From Pararoseburia sp963661325 (GTDB lineage Bacteria; Bacillota; Clostridia; Lachnospirales; Lachnospiraceae): DNA of 24,918 nt. The DNA lies in NCBI GenBank assembly GCA_963661325.1, contig CAVLBP010000025.1:1-24918 (forward strand). The letters run 5' to 3'. The position numbers were made by a program, and so were the translations under genes. The notes under the pieces are model-generated. The model made no database searches. It saw nothing but the letters and a program-made list of their open reading frames with translations, and was not told the DNA's origin. Shown piece after piece: positions 15,496 to 23,862 of the stretch (positions are counted from its first letter, which is position 1; each line of letters starts with the position of its first letter).

Positions 15496-17361
15496 ATGCC
15501 ATCATCATTTTTTGGTCTGACTGTTGCATATTCCGGACTCAATGCAGCACAGGCATCCATCAATACAACAGCCAATAATATCTCAAACGTGCAGACAACC
15601 GGCTATAGCAAGCAGACGGTCAACCTGACGGCTTCTTCTGCCCTGCGCTGTTACCAGAGATATGGCAGTACGGGAACCGGTGTCACAGCAGAGTCTGTAA
15701 CCCAGCTGCGTGATGAATATTATGACGAAAAATACTGGAACAATCAGTCTACGCTGGGGTTATATGAGAAGAAACTCTATTATATGGAGCAGATTCAGAA
15801 TTATTATACAGATGGAACGTCTTCTACGTCATCGGCCACCGGATTTTCTACCATCTATGCAAAGATGTTTAATTCTTTGGATGCAGTCAAGACAAATGCC
15901 GGATCCAGTGCATCACGCAACGAATTTTTGAGTAATGCGCAGGAGTTATGTACCTATTTCAATAGTGTGGCTCAGCAGATGCAGAGTCTGCAGGTTTCCA
16001 TTAATGATGAGATCAAGACGACAGTGGACAGTGTTAATTCTATTGCTAACAAGATCTCCATGCTGAATAAGCAGATCAATATCATAGAAATGGAAGGCGG
16101 ACATGCGAATGAACTCCGCGATCAGCGCGCCACACTTGTAGATCAGCTTTCCAAGATCGTGCCAACAACGGTCAGTGAAAAGGAGGTTACCAACAGCAAT
16201 TTTTCAGATCAATACACAGGAGCGACCTATTACACGGTAAAGATCAATGGACAGACACTGGTAGACAATTATGACTACAATGCCCTGTCCTGTGTTTCCA
16301 GAGAATATAAGTACAACCAGTCCGATGCGGATGGATTGTATGATATCGTCTGGAGTGCGACAGGGGCGAGTTTTGATGCTACCGCGACTAATATGAGCGG
16401 GGAGTTGTCTGCCATGTTTCAGATCCGTGATGGTAATAATGCCGCAAATCTGACCGGTCGTGTGACTGCTTCAACGAGCAATAGCATGACCATTACAGGG
16501 GTCAGTATCACAGATATTGATGATCTGAATCTTCCGGCTTCCGGTGTGATCTGGGTCAACAACAAAGAATACCATTATGACGCCTTTTCCTGTGAGACAG
16601 ATGCGGATGGGAATATTACATCCTTTACCTTTGACCTGACCACAGCCCTTACGACAGATGAACAGACCAATCTTTCTAACAAGAAACTGGTCATCGGTGA
16701 CAGTGTCAATTACATGGGAATTCCATATTACATGAATCAGATGAACACCTTCCTGCGGTCTTTTTGTGAGGCCTTCAATAGCATCGAACGAACTGGTGTA
16801 GATGCCAACGGCGATGCAATGGGTTCCGTTTTTGTAGCGCAGAATAAGGCGTCAGGTGCGGAGTATGATATGTCAGAGAGCCTGACCACAACCGATGCGT
16901 CGGGAAATAAGACAGGGACTACATTTTCTTCAAAATCAAATAACTATTATCAATTGACAGCGGGAAATGTAAAGATAGCAGATGCCTGCAGTGATCCCAG
17001 CCATTTTGCTACACATGTGCAGTCAGATACAGACGATGGAACAGATGCCTATGATCTGATTGAAAAACTTGCTAAACTGCAAAGCGATACCAAACTCTTC
17101 CGTGGCGGTGGCGCAGATACCTTTTTACAGTGTATCTATGCGGATATCACGGTAGATACGCAGGAATGCAGTGCATTTACAGAAAACTACACCAGCATCA
17201 GTACGACCATTGATAACCAGAGACAGTCCATTTCCGGTGTGGATGAGGATGAGGAAGCCCTGGATCTGATCAAGTTCCAGAATGCATACAATCTGGCGTC
17301 CAAGTGCATTTCGGTCTTGGCTGAGATGTATGAACAGTTGATCCTGGAGACAGGTGTATAA
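15496..17361 (+). CDS. flgK: Flagellar hook-associated protein FlgK (second, divergent copy)
   Basis: This is a 621-residue second FlgK-type protein. The N-terminal D0 segment reads FFGLTVAYSGLNAAQASINT and ANNISNVQTTGYSKQTVNL. The C-terminal D0 reads VDEDEEALDLIKFQNAYNLASKCISVLAEMYEQLI. The pattern is clearly FlgK but the residues differ widely from the preceding copy, so this is an old paralogue and not a recent duplication. It has nine cysteines spread along the chain, which is unusual for an exported axial protein. The variable domain is about 340 residues with Asp/Thr-rich loops such as ETDADGNITSFTFD. The start ATG has TAGGAGGAAAG just upstream. It is translated together with the first copy. 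Confidence 0.92.
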   Translation: MPSSFFGLTVAYSGLNAAQASINTTANNISNVQTTGYSKQTVNLTASSALRCYQRYGSTGTGVTAESVTQLRDEYYDEKYWNNQSTLGLYEKKLYYMEQIQNYYTDGTSSTSSATGFSTIYAKMFNSLDAVKTNAGSSASRNEFLSNAQELCTYFNSVAQQMQSLQVSINDEIKTTVDSVNSIANKISMLNKQINIIEMEGGHANELRDQRATLVDQLSKIVPTTVSEKEVTNSNFSDQYTGATYYTVKINGQTLVDNYDYNALSCVSREYKYNQSDADGLYDIVWSATGASFDATATNMSGELSAMFQIRDGNNAANLTGRVTASTSNSMTITGVSITDIDDLNLPASGVIWVNNKEYHYDAFSCETDADGNITSFTFDLTTALTTDEQTNLSNKKLVIGDSVNYMGIPYYMNQMNTFLRSFCEAFNSIERTGVDANGDAMGSVFVAQNKASGAEYDMSESLTTTDASGNKTGTTFSSKSNNYYQLTAGNVKIADACSDPSHFATHVQSDTDDGTDAYDLIEKLAKLQSDTKLFRGGGADTFLQCIYADITVDTQECSAFTENYTSISTTIDNQRQSISGVDEDEEALDLIKFQNAYNLASKCISVLAEMYEQLILETGV

Positions 17362-17400
17362 AATACTTGATATAATTGACGGAAGGAAAAGGTGATATCT

Positions 17401-19029
17401 ATGCGTGTTACAAATAATATGATACTTAGAAATTCATCCTATAATATCAATGGAACCAAGACTAGTGTCAATTCAGCGATGAATCAGATGACAACCCAGA
17501 AAAAGATCGATAAGCCGTCGGATGATCCGGTAGTTGCTATCCGGTCGCTGCGCCTGAGCACCAGCCTTAGCCGGGTGGAGCAGTATTATAAAAAAAACAT
17601 ACCGGATGCGCAGTCCTGGCTGGATGTGACTGAGACAGCGCTGACCAATATGATGTCGCTGATGAAGGACGTGCGCACCCAGTGTGTCAATGGATCGACG
17701 GATACCCTGAATCAGGAAGACCGCAATACCATCCTTACACAGTTGAAGTCCTTGCAGAGTCAGTTATACGCTGAGGGCAACGCAGATTATGCAGGCAGAA
17801 CCGTCTTTACCGGTTACCGGACAGATCAGAATCTGGTATTCACGGAAAATGAGACAAAGACATCTTATGAGATCGATCAGAATTTTACCTATGCGGATCT
17901 GGAAAGTTTTCGTTATTACAGCGGCGGAGTCAAGGTGCCTGCGACACAGACGGAAGTATTAAATAATGATATTGCCGACACTACAGAGTCTGATTACTAT
18001 AGACTTCGTACTTCTTACGACAAGATTGATGATTTAACGGCATTCTCTTATACTACAAAGGATACAAGCGGAAATATACAGACTATGACCATAGATCTTG
18101 CCAATGCGACTGATCAGACAGGAACCAATGCGGATGGATCGACCTTTACCTATCAGACGGCAAATGCCGTAGATGCATCCGGTACTGCAGCGGATCCGGC
18201 AAGGACAATGTATATCTTTGATTCGGAAGATGACTGGCAGACAGCCATGGGTCAAAAAATGGTCGGAGAAAATGATCTGGTACTGATCAAAGAAAACGGA
18301 AATATTGTACTGGGGGATCAGGTATCTTCAGAGTTTCGTACCAACAAGACGTCGATTTCCACGACGTATGATAAGACCGGGTTCGATCAGGGAGACCTGC
18401 GACCTGAGTATTACTTCAATTGTACCAATAAGACCGACGCTGCCAATCCGGTATCTTATAAAAAATATGATGAAGATGGCAAAGAGATCACATATGACAT
18501 CAATTACACGGTAGCCAGCAATCAGGAACTGACAGTCAATACAGAAGCATCCAGTGCGTTTAATAGCGATATCCAAAGAGATATTGATGACATGATCACA
18601 GCAGTCAGCAATGCCATCACGGCTCATGACAAGCTGACAGAACTCAAATCCATGAAAAGTGAATCCCAGTATGCGGGGGAGGAATATCAGACAAAACTGG
18701 ATGATTGGATCACGGCAGCACAAAAGGAGGCAGATTATGCGGATGATCATCTGCAGAATCTGTTCAGTTCAGAAATTTGTAAGACAGATACCTATATCAA
18801 TAAGATCAACCTGTCTATCACGCAGGTGGGCTGTACCGTGGATCAGCTGGAGTTGACGGAGATCAGAATGAGTAACCAGCAGGAGACGCTGGAGGAACTC
18901 CAGTCCGAGAATGATAATCTGGACCTTTCTGAGATCATTATCAACTATACTGCCATGTATAATGCTTATCAGTCCTCCCTGACGGCGGCAGGAAAATTGA
19001 GTGGTATGACACTCTTGAACTATTTATAA
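17401..19029 (+). CDS. flgL: Flagellar hook-associated protein FlgL, enlarged
   Basis: This is a 542-residue second junction protein that links FlgK to the flagellin filament. The N-terminus RVTNNMILRNSSYNINGTKT and KKIDKPSDDPVVAIRSLRL is diagnostic, followed by EGNADYAGRTVFTGYRTD. The C-terminal helix ends NYTAMYNAYQSSLTAAGKLS. The usual FlgL is about 300 residues; here the extra length is a middle domain (about residues 150-400) rich in Asp, Thr and Asn. Four cysteines are present. I use the ATG at 17401, because the family starts at MRVTN and GGAAGG lies 14-19 bp and AAAGG 8-12 bp upstream; an in-frame GTG at 17392 is the alternative. fliW starts 30 bp downstream. Confidence 0.92.
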   Translation: MRVTNNMILRNSSYNINGTKTSVNSAMNQMTTQKKIDKPSDDPVVAIRSLRLSTSLSRVEQYYKKNIPDAQSWLDVTETALTNMMSLMKDVRTQCVNGSTDTLNQEDRNTILTQLKSLQSQLYAEGNADYAGRTVFTGYRTDQNLVFTENETKTSYEIDQNFTYADLESFRYYSGGVKVPATQTEVLNNDIADTTESDYYRLRTSYDKIDDLTAFSYTTKDTSGNIQTMTIDLANATDQTGTNADGSTFTYQTANAVDASGTAADPARTMYIFDSEDDWQTAMGQKMVGENDLVLIKENGNIVLGDQVSSEFRTNKTSISTTYDKTGFDQGDLRPEYYFNCTNKTDAANPVSYKKYDEDGKEITYDINYTVASNQELTVNTEASSAFNSDIQRDIDDMITAVSNAITAHDKLTELKSMKSESQYAGEEYQTKLDDWITAAQKEADYADDHLQNLFSSEICKTDTYINKINLSITQVGCTVDQLELTEIRMSNQQETLEELQSENDNLDLSEIIINYTAMYNAYQSSLTAAGKLSGMTLLNYL

Positions 19030-19059
19030 GATGCATAGATGACACAAAAGGAGAGAAAT

Positions 19060-19515
19060 ATGCGAGTAGAAACGAGATTATTTGGGGAAATCGATATAGC
19101 GGAGGATAAGATCATCACTTTGGGAAGGGGATTGATCGGATATCCGGATATGAAGCACTTTACCCTGATCTTTGATGAGGAAAAAAGGGGAAAGATCATG
19201 TGGCTGCAGTCCTTGGATGAGCCGCAGTTTGCCATGCCGGTGGTAGACCCGGCAGGAATCTGTCCGGACTACAATCCGACGGTCAATGATGAACTCTTGT
19301 CACCTCTGGGTGAGTTTACGGAGGATGATCTCTTTGTGTTGGTGACCATTCGTGTACCGTCTGATATTACCGGGATGACCATCAATCTGAAAGGACCGAT
19401 CATCATCAATACGGACAAACTTTGCGGTGAGCAGATCATCGTGGAGGATGATGTACAGACACGTTTCCCGATTTACGACATTTTAAAGAGCAGAAAAGAG
19501 AAGGCAGGTGAGTAA
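19060..19515 (+). CDS. fliW: Flagellar assembly factor FliW
   Basis: This is a 151-residue cytoplasmic protein that binds newly made flagellin and, when free, binds and inhibits CsrA. The family pattern is complete: MRVETRLFGEIDIAEDKIIT, then GLIGYPDMKHFTLI, and the central WLQSLDEPQFAMPVVDP with DPAGICPDY. The later segment has FVLVTIRVPSDITGMTINLKGP. The start at 19060 has AAAGGAG 7 bp upstream and gives the usual N-terminus; an in-frame ATG at 19039 lacks such a site. csrA starts 3 bp after its stop. Together with CsrA and the flagellin gene in this window, this makes up the known three-part switch that balances flagellin synthesis with export. Confidence 0.95.
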   Translation: MRVETRLFGEIDIAEDKIITLGRGLIGYPDMKHFTLIFDEEKRGKIMWLQSLDEPQFAMPVVDPAGICPDYNPTVNDELLSPLGEFTEDDLFVLVTIRVPSDITGMTINLKGPIIINTDKLCGEQIIVEDDVQTRFPIYDILKSRKEKAGE

Positions 19516-19518
19516 GAG

Positions 19519-19734
19519 ATGCTGGCATTGACGAGAAAAAAAGGCGAATCCATCGTTATCAACAACAACATAGAGATCAGTGTATTGGAGATCCGCGGAG
19601 ACCAGATCAAGATCGGTATCTCAGCACCAAAGGATGTGCCGATCTATCGAAAGGAAGTATATTTACAGATTCAGGAAGAGACCAAGGAATCCATGAATGT
19701 GGAAGGCTTGGAAGTTCTGGAAGATCTGTTTTAA
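19519..19734 (+). CDS. csrA: Carbon storage regulator CsrA, translational repressor
   Basis: This is a 71-residue RNA-binding protein whose dimers bind GGA motifs in mRNA leaders and block ribosome access. The family sequence is well conserved: MLALTRKKGESIVI, the segment RGDQIKIGISAPKDVPIYR, and an extended acidic C-terminal helix (QEETKESMNVEGLEVLEDLF) of the kind found in Firmicutes, where FliW binds. The spacing of 3 bp after fliW indicates coupled expression and a fixed ratio of the two. The likely main target here is the flagellin mRNA leader, which contains a GGA-loop hairpin and GGA motifs on the Shine-Dalgarno. Confidence 0.97.
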   Translation: MLALTRKKGESIVINNNIEISVLEIRGDQIKIGISAPKDVPIYRKEVYLQIQEETKESMNVEGLEVLEDLF

Positions 19735-19750
19735 ACAAAAAGGATCCATG

Positions 19751-19786
19751 AAAAGAGATCTGCGGAGGAAACCGTGGATCTCTTTT
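19751..19786 (+). terminator. Hairpin after csrA, probable terminator, GGA in the loop
   Basis: AAAAGAGATC (19751-19760) pairs perfectly with GATCTCTTTT (19777-19786). The stem extends through T-G and G-T wobbles to CGG/CCG, leaving the loop AGGAAA (19766-19771). The 3' arm ends in TCTTTT, so the structure fits a terminator of the flgM-csrA operon. The GGA in the hexaloop also fits a CsrA contact motif. Confidence 0.7.
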
Positions 19787-19798
19787 GATATATGGGGT

Positions 19799-19824
19799 TA
19801 AGAAATCCGGGCTGTCGTCGATAT
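19799..19824 (+). promoter_or_regulatory. Sigma-28 promoter of the flaG-fliD-fliS operon
   Basis: TAAG (19799-19802), a 15 bp spacer and TCGATAT (19818-19824) match the SigD consensus TAAA-N15-CCGATAT with one mismatch in each element. The -35 is the same TAAG as at the flagellin promoter. It lies 51 bp before flaG and just after the csrA hairpin. Confidence 0.75.
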
Positions 19825-19875
19825 AAGATATAGAAGAATTGATGACATTTATATTTTGCACACGGAGGTGTAGGG

Positions 19876-20295
19876 ATGAAAGTAGAATCAATGAAACCGA
19901 TCAATACCAGTTACCAGAGCCAGGGAAGTGCTAATGTGACGGTACAGAGTGCATCAGACGCAGGAGGCGCAGGTGCTGCCAATGACATGAATATGCAGCA
20001 GAAGACACCGGAAGCGTTTACGATCACAGGAGAGAGCGCAGCGAATGTTGCCAATATCCGCGAGGACGGACAAGCCAGCAATGAGCAGATCCGACAGGCG
20101 GTTGATACGATCAACAAGAATGCCCACAACGAAGAGGCTGTCTTTGGCATTCATGAGGCTACCAACCGTGTCACCATCAAGATCATAGATAAAGACACAA
20201 AGGAAGTTATCAAAGAGTTCCCACCGGAGAAGACCCTGGACATGATAGCCAAAGTCTGGGAGATGGCGGGAATCATGGTAGACGAAAGAAGATAG
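19876..20295 (+). CDS. flaG: Flagellar protein FlaG
   Basis: This is a 139-residue FlaG-family protein; the family is linked to filament length control and usually precedes fliD. The N-terminal half is low complexity and Ala/Gly/Ser-rich (ANVTVQSASDAGGAGAAND). The conserved C-terminal domain starts near EEAVFGIHEATNRVTIKIID and contains DTKEVIKEFPPEKTLDMIAKVWE, with the final segment AGIMVDERR, which is the strong family signature. The start ATG has GGAGGTG at 19864-19870. fliD starts 10 bp after the stop. The precise mechanism of FlaG is not well known in Firmicutes. Confidence 0.92.
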   Translation: MKVESMKPINTSYQSQGSANVTVQSASDAGGAGAANDMNMQQKTPEAFTITGESAANVANIREDGQASNEQIRQAVDTINKNAHNEEAVFGIHEATNRVTIKIIDKDTKEVIKEFPPEKTLDMIAKVWEMAGIMVDERR

Positions 20296-20305
20296 GAGGT
20301 CAGAC

Positions 20306-22774
20306 ATGACAGTACGTATGTCAGGTATGATATCAGGTCTTGATACGGAATCACTTGTATCAGCCATGGTAGCAACCTATGTATCAAAAAAAGAAAAATA
20401 TCAGAAGGCACAGACAAAACTGTCTTACAAGCAGGATGCGTGGAAATCCCTGAATACCAAGGTTTACAGCCTGTATTCTTCCATCAGTAGTCTGCGGTTT
20501 TCTTCTGCCTACAATATGAAGAAGACAAGTGTTTCGGATTCCACCAAGGCAACGATCACGGCAGGAAGCGACGCCATTAACGGAACCCAGAGTCTGAAGA
20601 TCTCCCAACTGGCAAGATCCGGCTATATTACCGGAGCAAAGCTTGCGTCGGGGACGACTACGGATACAACCCTGTCATCTTTAGGCTATACAGGGGATGA
20701 CACGACCATTACCGTAAAGACTGCATCCGGATCCAAGGATATCAGCATTGGCAAGAACACCAAGATCTCCGAGGTGGTCAGTGCTTTAAATAATGCCGGA
20801 GTAAAGGCAAGTTATGATGCATCCAACCTGAGACTCTTCATCAGTTCCAAAGAGACAGGTACAGCCAATGACTTTGCCCTGACAGCAGCCGATACCAATG
20901 GATTGAGCGCTTTGTCCTCTCTTGGCATTCTGGTAAAGTCAGATGCCACAGATGAGGCATATAAGGCAAACGCTGCCTATGCGCTGGGCACTATGGGCAC
21001 AGATGCAGATGGCAATGTAGTTTCTTATTTTGAACTGGATGACGATGGCAATATCAAGTATGACTCGGACGGAAATGCGATCGTTAAAAGCGGTGTGACC
21101 TATAGTGCCACCGAGACCCAGAAGGCGATGCAGGAGATAGTAGAAAAACTTGCCGCTGCTTATGACAGCAATCAGAGCCTGGCCAGCGAGAAGAAGGAAC
21201 TGGAATCCAAGATCGCATATACCGAGGCAAAAAATGCAGTCAATGATATTCTTGCAAAGGACGGTGGAGAGCGTCTGATCCAGCTTTTAAAGACGGATGA
21301 TCAGGACAAAGTCTATGTGGGACCGGACGGACAGACTTACACCGGATGCAGGGAAGTCAAGGATGATGACGGCAATGTGACCGGCTATCACTACTACAAT
21401 ACCAAGACCACCAAGGTCAGCGGTACCTACCTTGAGGTAGAGGATGAGGATAAGCCGTCACTGGATGTATCTGCAGATGAAAAGATCGAACTGGCATCTG
21501 ATGAGATCACATCCCTCGCAAAGCAGATCGGACTGATTACGACTACGACGGAGACAGCAGAGGATGGCACGGAGACGGAAAAGACTGACTCTACTGCCCT
21601 GACAAGCTTTAAATCCCAGTTAAAGACAGTACTTGCTATAGATGACAATTCTTCCTATACGGACGATGACAAGGCGGCTTATTATCTGAGTGATGATGAG
21701 GTGACAGCGGCAAAGTCCAGACTGGAGGAGATCGCGACCGCAACCGAGGCAAACAATGCCGTGATCGCAGCCAATAGCTATTGGGATGTCAAGGATTATT
21801 CTTCCTACTATGAGAATGGTGTGCTCAGCAGTGATAAACTGGCGGAACTGGCATCATCCATCACAGACAAGATCACGACGGCAAAAGATATTGTGACCGG
21901 AGCGACAACGATCAACTACAATGAGGGCGCGAGCCGTGTAAATGCCCAGGATGCAAAGATTATTCTCAACGATGCAGAGTTTACTTCCTCTACCAATAGT
22001 TTCAGTGTTAACGGATTGACCATCAAGGCACTGGCTACGACGGCAGATGGTGAAGAATTGAGTATCAATACCGACACGGACACACAGGGGCTTTACGACA
22101 AGATCAAGGATTTTTTGACCCAGTATAATGAGATCATCAATGAGATCACGAGCCTTTACAATGCAGATTCTGCCAAGGGGTACGATCCGCTGACGGATGA
22201 TGAGAAGGAGTCCATGAGTGATTCTGAGATTGAGAAATGGGAGACCAAGATCAAGGATGCCATCCTGCGAAAGGACTCTACCCTTGGTACTATCCAGAAT
22301 ACTATGACCAATGCTATGATGAAGTCCTATACCATCAATGGACAGACCTATTCGCTGTCAAGTTTTGGTATCTCTACTCTGGGCTATCTGAATGCTTCAA
22401 AGAATGAAAATTACGCTTATCATATTGACGGAGACTCGGAAGATTCATCTACATCCGGCAAGACAGATAAACTCATGACTGCTCTGGAAAATGATCCGGA
22501 TACGGTGATTGACTTCATGAAGCAGTTGACATCCGGTCTTTACTCTGCTCTGGATAAGCAGATGAAGGGAACGACCCTGCGTAGTACGTATACGATCTAT
22601 AACGACAAGCAGATGGCGTCAGAGTACAGCAATTATACGACTCTGATCGAGGAATGGGAAGAAAAGATCGAGGACTATGAGGATCGTTACTATAGCAAGT
22701 TCTCCAGTATGGAGTCGGCTCTGGCAAAATTACAGAGTTCCACATCATCCATATCTTCTTTGCTTGGAAGTTGA
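20306..22774 (+). CDS. fliD: Flagellar filament cap protein FliD, enlarged
   Basis: This is an 822-residue filament cap protein that folds exported flagellin into the growing tip. The N-terminus is diagnostic (MSGMISGLDTESLVSAMV, then LNTKVYSLYSSISSLRF and GTQSLKISQLA). The C-terminal region has the conserved IKDFLTQYNEIINEI, followed by the usual DPDTVIDFM-like segment and a closing coiled coil (YYSKFSSMESALAKLQ). FliD proteins are often 450-700 residues; the added length lies in the middle (about 200-580), which is very acidic and has repeated D-x-D-G-N loops near residues 233-262 and 350. One cysteine is present. The start has TAGGAGGTC upstream. fliS follows after 78 bp. Confidence 0.93.
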   Translation: MTVRMSGMISGLDTESLVSAMVATYVSKKEKYQKAQTKLSYKQDAWKSLNTKVYSLYSSISSLRFSSAYNMKKTSVSDSTKATITAGSDAINGTQSLKISQLARSGYITGAKLASGTTTDTTLSSLGYTGDDTTITVKTASGSKDISIGKNTKISEVVSALNNAGVKASYDASNLRLFISSKETGTANDFALTAADTNGLSALSSLGILVKSDATDEAYKANAAYALGTMGTDADGNVVSYFELDDDGNIKYDSDGNAIVKSGVTYSATETQKAMQEIVEKLAAAYDSNQSLASEKKELESKIAYTEAKNAVNDILAKDGGERLIQLLKTDDQDKVYVGPDGQTYTGCREVKDDDGNVTGYHYYNTKTTKVSGTYLEVEDEDKPSLDVSADEKIELASDEITSLAKQIGLITTTTETAEDGTETEKTDSTALTSFKSQLKTVLAIDDNSSYTDDDKAAYYLSDDEVTAAKSRLEEIATATEANNAVIAANSYWDVKDYSSYYENGVLSSDKLAELASSITDKITTAKDIVTGATTINYNEGASRVNAQDAKIILNDAEFTSSTNSFSVNGLTIKALATTADGEELSINTDTDTQGLYDKIKDFLTQYNEIINEITSLYNADSAKGYDPLTDDEKESMSDSEIEKWETKIKDAILRKDSTLGTIQNTMTNAMMKSYTINGQTYSLSSFGISTLGYLNASKNENYAYHIDGDSEDSSTSGKTDKLMTALENDPDTVIDFMKQLTSGLYSALDKQMKGTTLRSTYTIYNDKQMASEYSNYTTLIEEWEEKIEDYEDRYYSKFSSMESALAKLQSSTSSISSLLGS

Positions 22775-22852
22775 TCTTATATGGTTTTGATGGACAGTAT
22801 ATGCTCTTGATAAAAGATATGTAAATGTTTATAAAGCAGGAGGTTATTTATT

Positions 22853-23242
22853 ATGGTACCTAGTAATGGGTATAATGCATATGCAAAAAATAAAATTATG
22901 ACAGCGTCTCCGGCGGAACTGACCCTTATGCTCTATGAGGGGGCTATCAAATTCTGTAATATCGCTGTGGTCGCTATTGAAAACAAGGACTATGCCAAGG
23001 CTAATACCAATATTCAAAAGGCAGAGCGCATTATCGATGAGTTTCGAGCGACTTTGGATCATAAGTATGCGACAGCCAAGGATTTCGATACGGTATATGA
23101 ATATCTGCAAAGACGTCTGCTTCAGGCCAATATGAAGAAGGATACGGAGATACTGGAAGAGGTCTTAAAACACTTGCGCACCATGCGTGATACATGGAAA
23201 GAAGTTATGAAGATCACGAAGAATGGTACTGCGGTATCATAA
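22853..23242 (+). CDS. fliS: Flagellin export chaperone FliS
   Basis: This 129-residue helical chaperone binds the C-terminus of flagellin in the cytoplasm and prevents premature polymerisation. The conserved motif is GYNAYAKNKIMTASPAELTLMLYEGAIKF (split here as residues 5-20 and 21-33), followed by the second helix ENKDYAKANTNIQKAERIIDE. The family Y-x-x-x-x-I-x-x-A-x-P-x-x-L-x-x-M-L-Y-(D/E)-G signature is intact. The start at 22853 has CAGGAGG 8 bp before it. The intergenic 78 bp before it shows no convincing promoter, so it is likely read from the flaG promoter. A fliT-like gene starts 11 bp after. Confidence 0.95.
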   Translation: MVPSNGYNAYAKNKIMTASPAELTLMLYEGAIKFCNIAVVAIENKDYAKANTNIQKAERIIDEFRATLDHKYATAKDFDTVYEYLQRRLLQANMKKDTEILEEVLKHLRTMRDTWKEVMKITKNGTAVS

Positions 23243-23253
23243 AAGGAGACGGG

Positions 23254-23733
23254 ATGGACGAAAAGAATTATATTCAGATCCTGGAGGATAGTCTGGAGTC
23301 TAAGATCGACCTTCTACGACGTCTGCAGGTATTATCCCTGGAGCAGGCAGAGATTCTGAAAGATCCCAATGCCAGGCCGGAAGCTTTTGAAGAAAATATC
23401 GAGGAAAAAGGAAAACTGGTTGACAGGCTTTCTGCCATGGATCAGGGATTTGATGCATTTTTTGCCAAGGTCAAGGATGAACTGGAAGGCAATCGGGACA
23501 AGTATCGCGATTCCATTGCCCATATGCAGGAGATGATCCGGGAGATCACACAGCGCAGTTCCAACCTTCAGGTTCTGGAGAAGCAGAACAGTGAACTGGC
23601 AAAGGCAAAGTTCAGTCAGATCCGTACCCAGACCAAGGAAATCCGCCAGAGTCGTAAGGTGGTCAATTCCTACTATCAGAATATGATGAAGATGAATACG
23701 GTCGATCCGCAGTTTATGGATCGGAAGAAGTAG
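23254..23733 (+). CDS. Flagellar chaperone of FliT/FlgN type
   Basis: This 159-residue, almost wholly helical protein sits where fliT follows fliS in Bacillus-type clusters. Its sequence has the FlgN/FliT-like plan: a first helix pair (IQILEDSLESKIDLLRRLQV, then EQAEILKD), an EENIEEKGKLVDRLSAMDQGF segment that resembles the FlgN I-x-E-K-x-x-L-I-x-x-L pattern, a long coiled coil, and the ending QSRKVVNSYYQN. I use the ATG at 23254 with AAGGAG at 23243-23248; an in-frame ATG at 23194 would overlap fliS by 49 bp. It probably escorts FliD or other axial proteins. FlgN paralogue is an equally good name. Confidence 0.75.
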   Translation: MDEKNYIQILEDSLESKIDLLRRLQVLSLEQAEILKDPNARPEAFEENIEEKGKLVDRLSAMDQGFDAFFAKVKDELEGNRDKYRDSIAHMQEMIREITQRSSNLQVLEKQNSELAKAKFSQIRTQTKEIRQSRKVVNSYYQNMMKMNTVDPQFMDRKK

Positions 23734-23737
23734 TGGA

Positions 23738-23765
23738 TTGACAAAAATAAGAATCAATGTATAAT
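23738..23765 (+). promoter_or_regulatory. Consensus sigma-A promoter for a short antisense RNA
   Basis: A perfect TTGACA (23738-23743), a 16 bp spacer ending in TG, and a perfect TATAAT (23760-23765) begin 5 bp after the fliT-like stop codon. No open reading frame of note follows on this strand before a terminator at 23820-23860, so it should drive a non-coding RNA. Confidence 0.88.
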
Positions 23766-23771
23766 AAAAGA

Positions 23772-23862
23772 TACAAAAAGGTGCTACCGATAGACGGTTG
23801 CCCTCAGATTGTTGTTATAGGAATAACCGCAACTTTGGACGAGGGCGGTTATTCCTTTTTCT
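23772..23862 (+). ncRNA. Candidate antitoxin RNA, antisense to the small-peptide mRNA
   Basis: From the promoter at 23738-23765 and the terminator at 23820-23860, a transcript of about 90 nt is predicted. It is fully complementary to the 3' part of the convergent peptide mRNA, covering its stop codon (23849-23851), last few codons and 3' untranslated region. Near its 5' end it carries GGTGCTACC and GGTTGCCCTC. The second is also complementary, with one bulged base, to the 5' leader of the peptide mRNA (GGTTGCCCCTC on the plus strand at 23999-24009). The boundaries are estimates from promoter and terminator positions; the antitoxin role is inferred from layout. Confidence 0.7.
23820..23860 (+). 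terminator. Intrinsic terminator of the antisense RNA
   Basis: GGAATAACCGC (23820-23830) and GCGGTTATTCC (23845-23855) form a perfect 11 bp stem with a 14-base loop, followed by TTTTT (23856-23860). The 3' arm overlaps the stop codon of the minus-strand peptide gene. On the minus strand the same hairpin is followed by TATAAC and not a T-run, so termination is one-sided. Confidence 0.9.

Noticed and set aside
17362..17400. Separate promoter for flgL (TATAAT at 17371-17376)
   Set aside because: No acceptable -35 element is found upstream, and the short gap to flgK suggests read-through.
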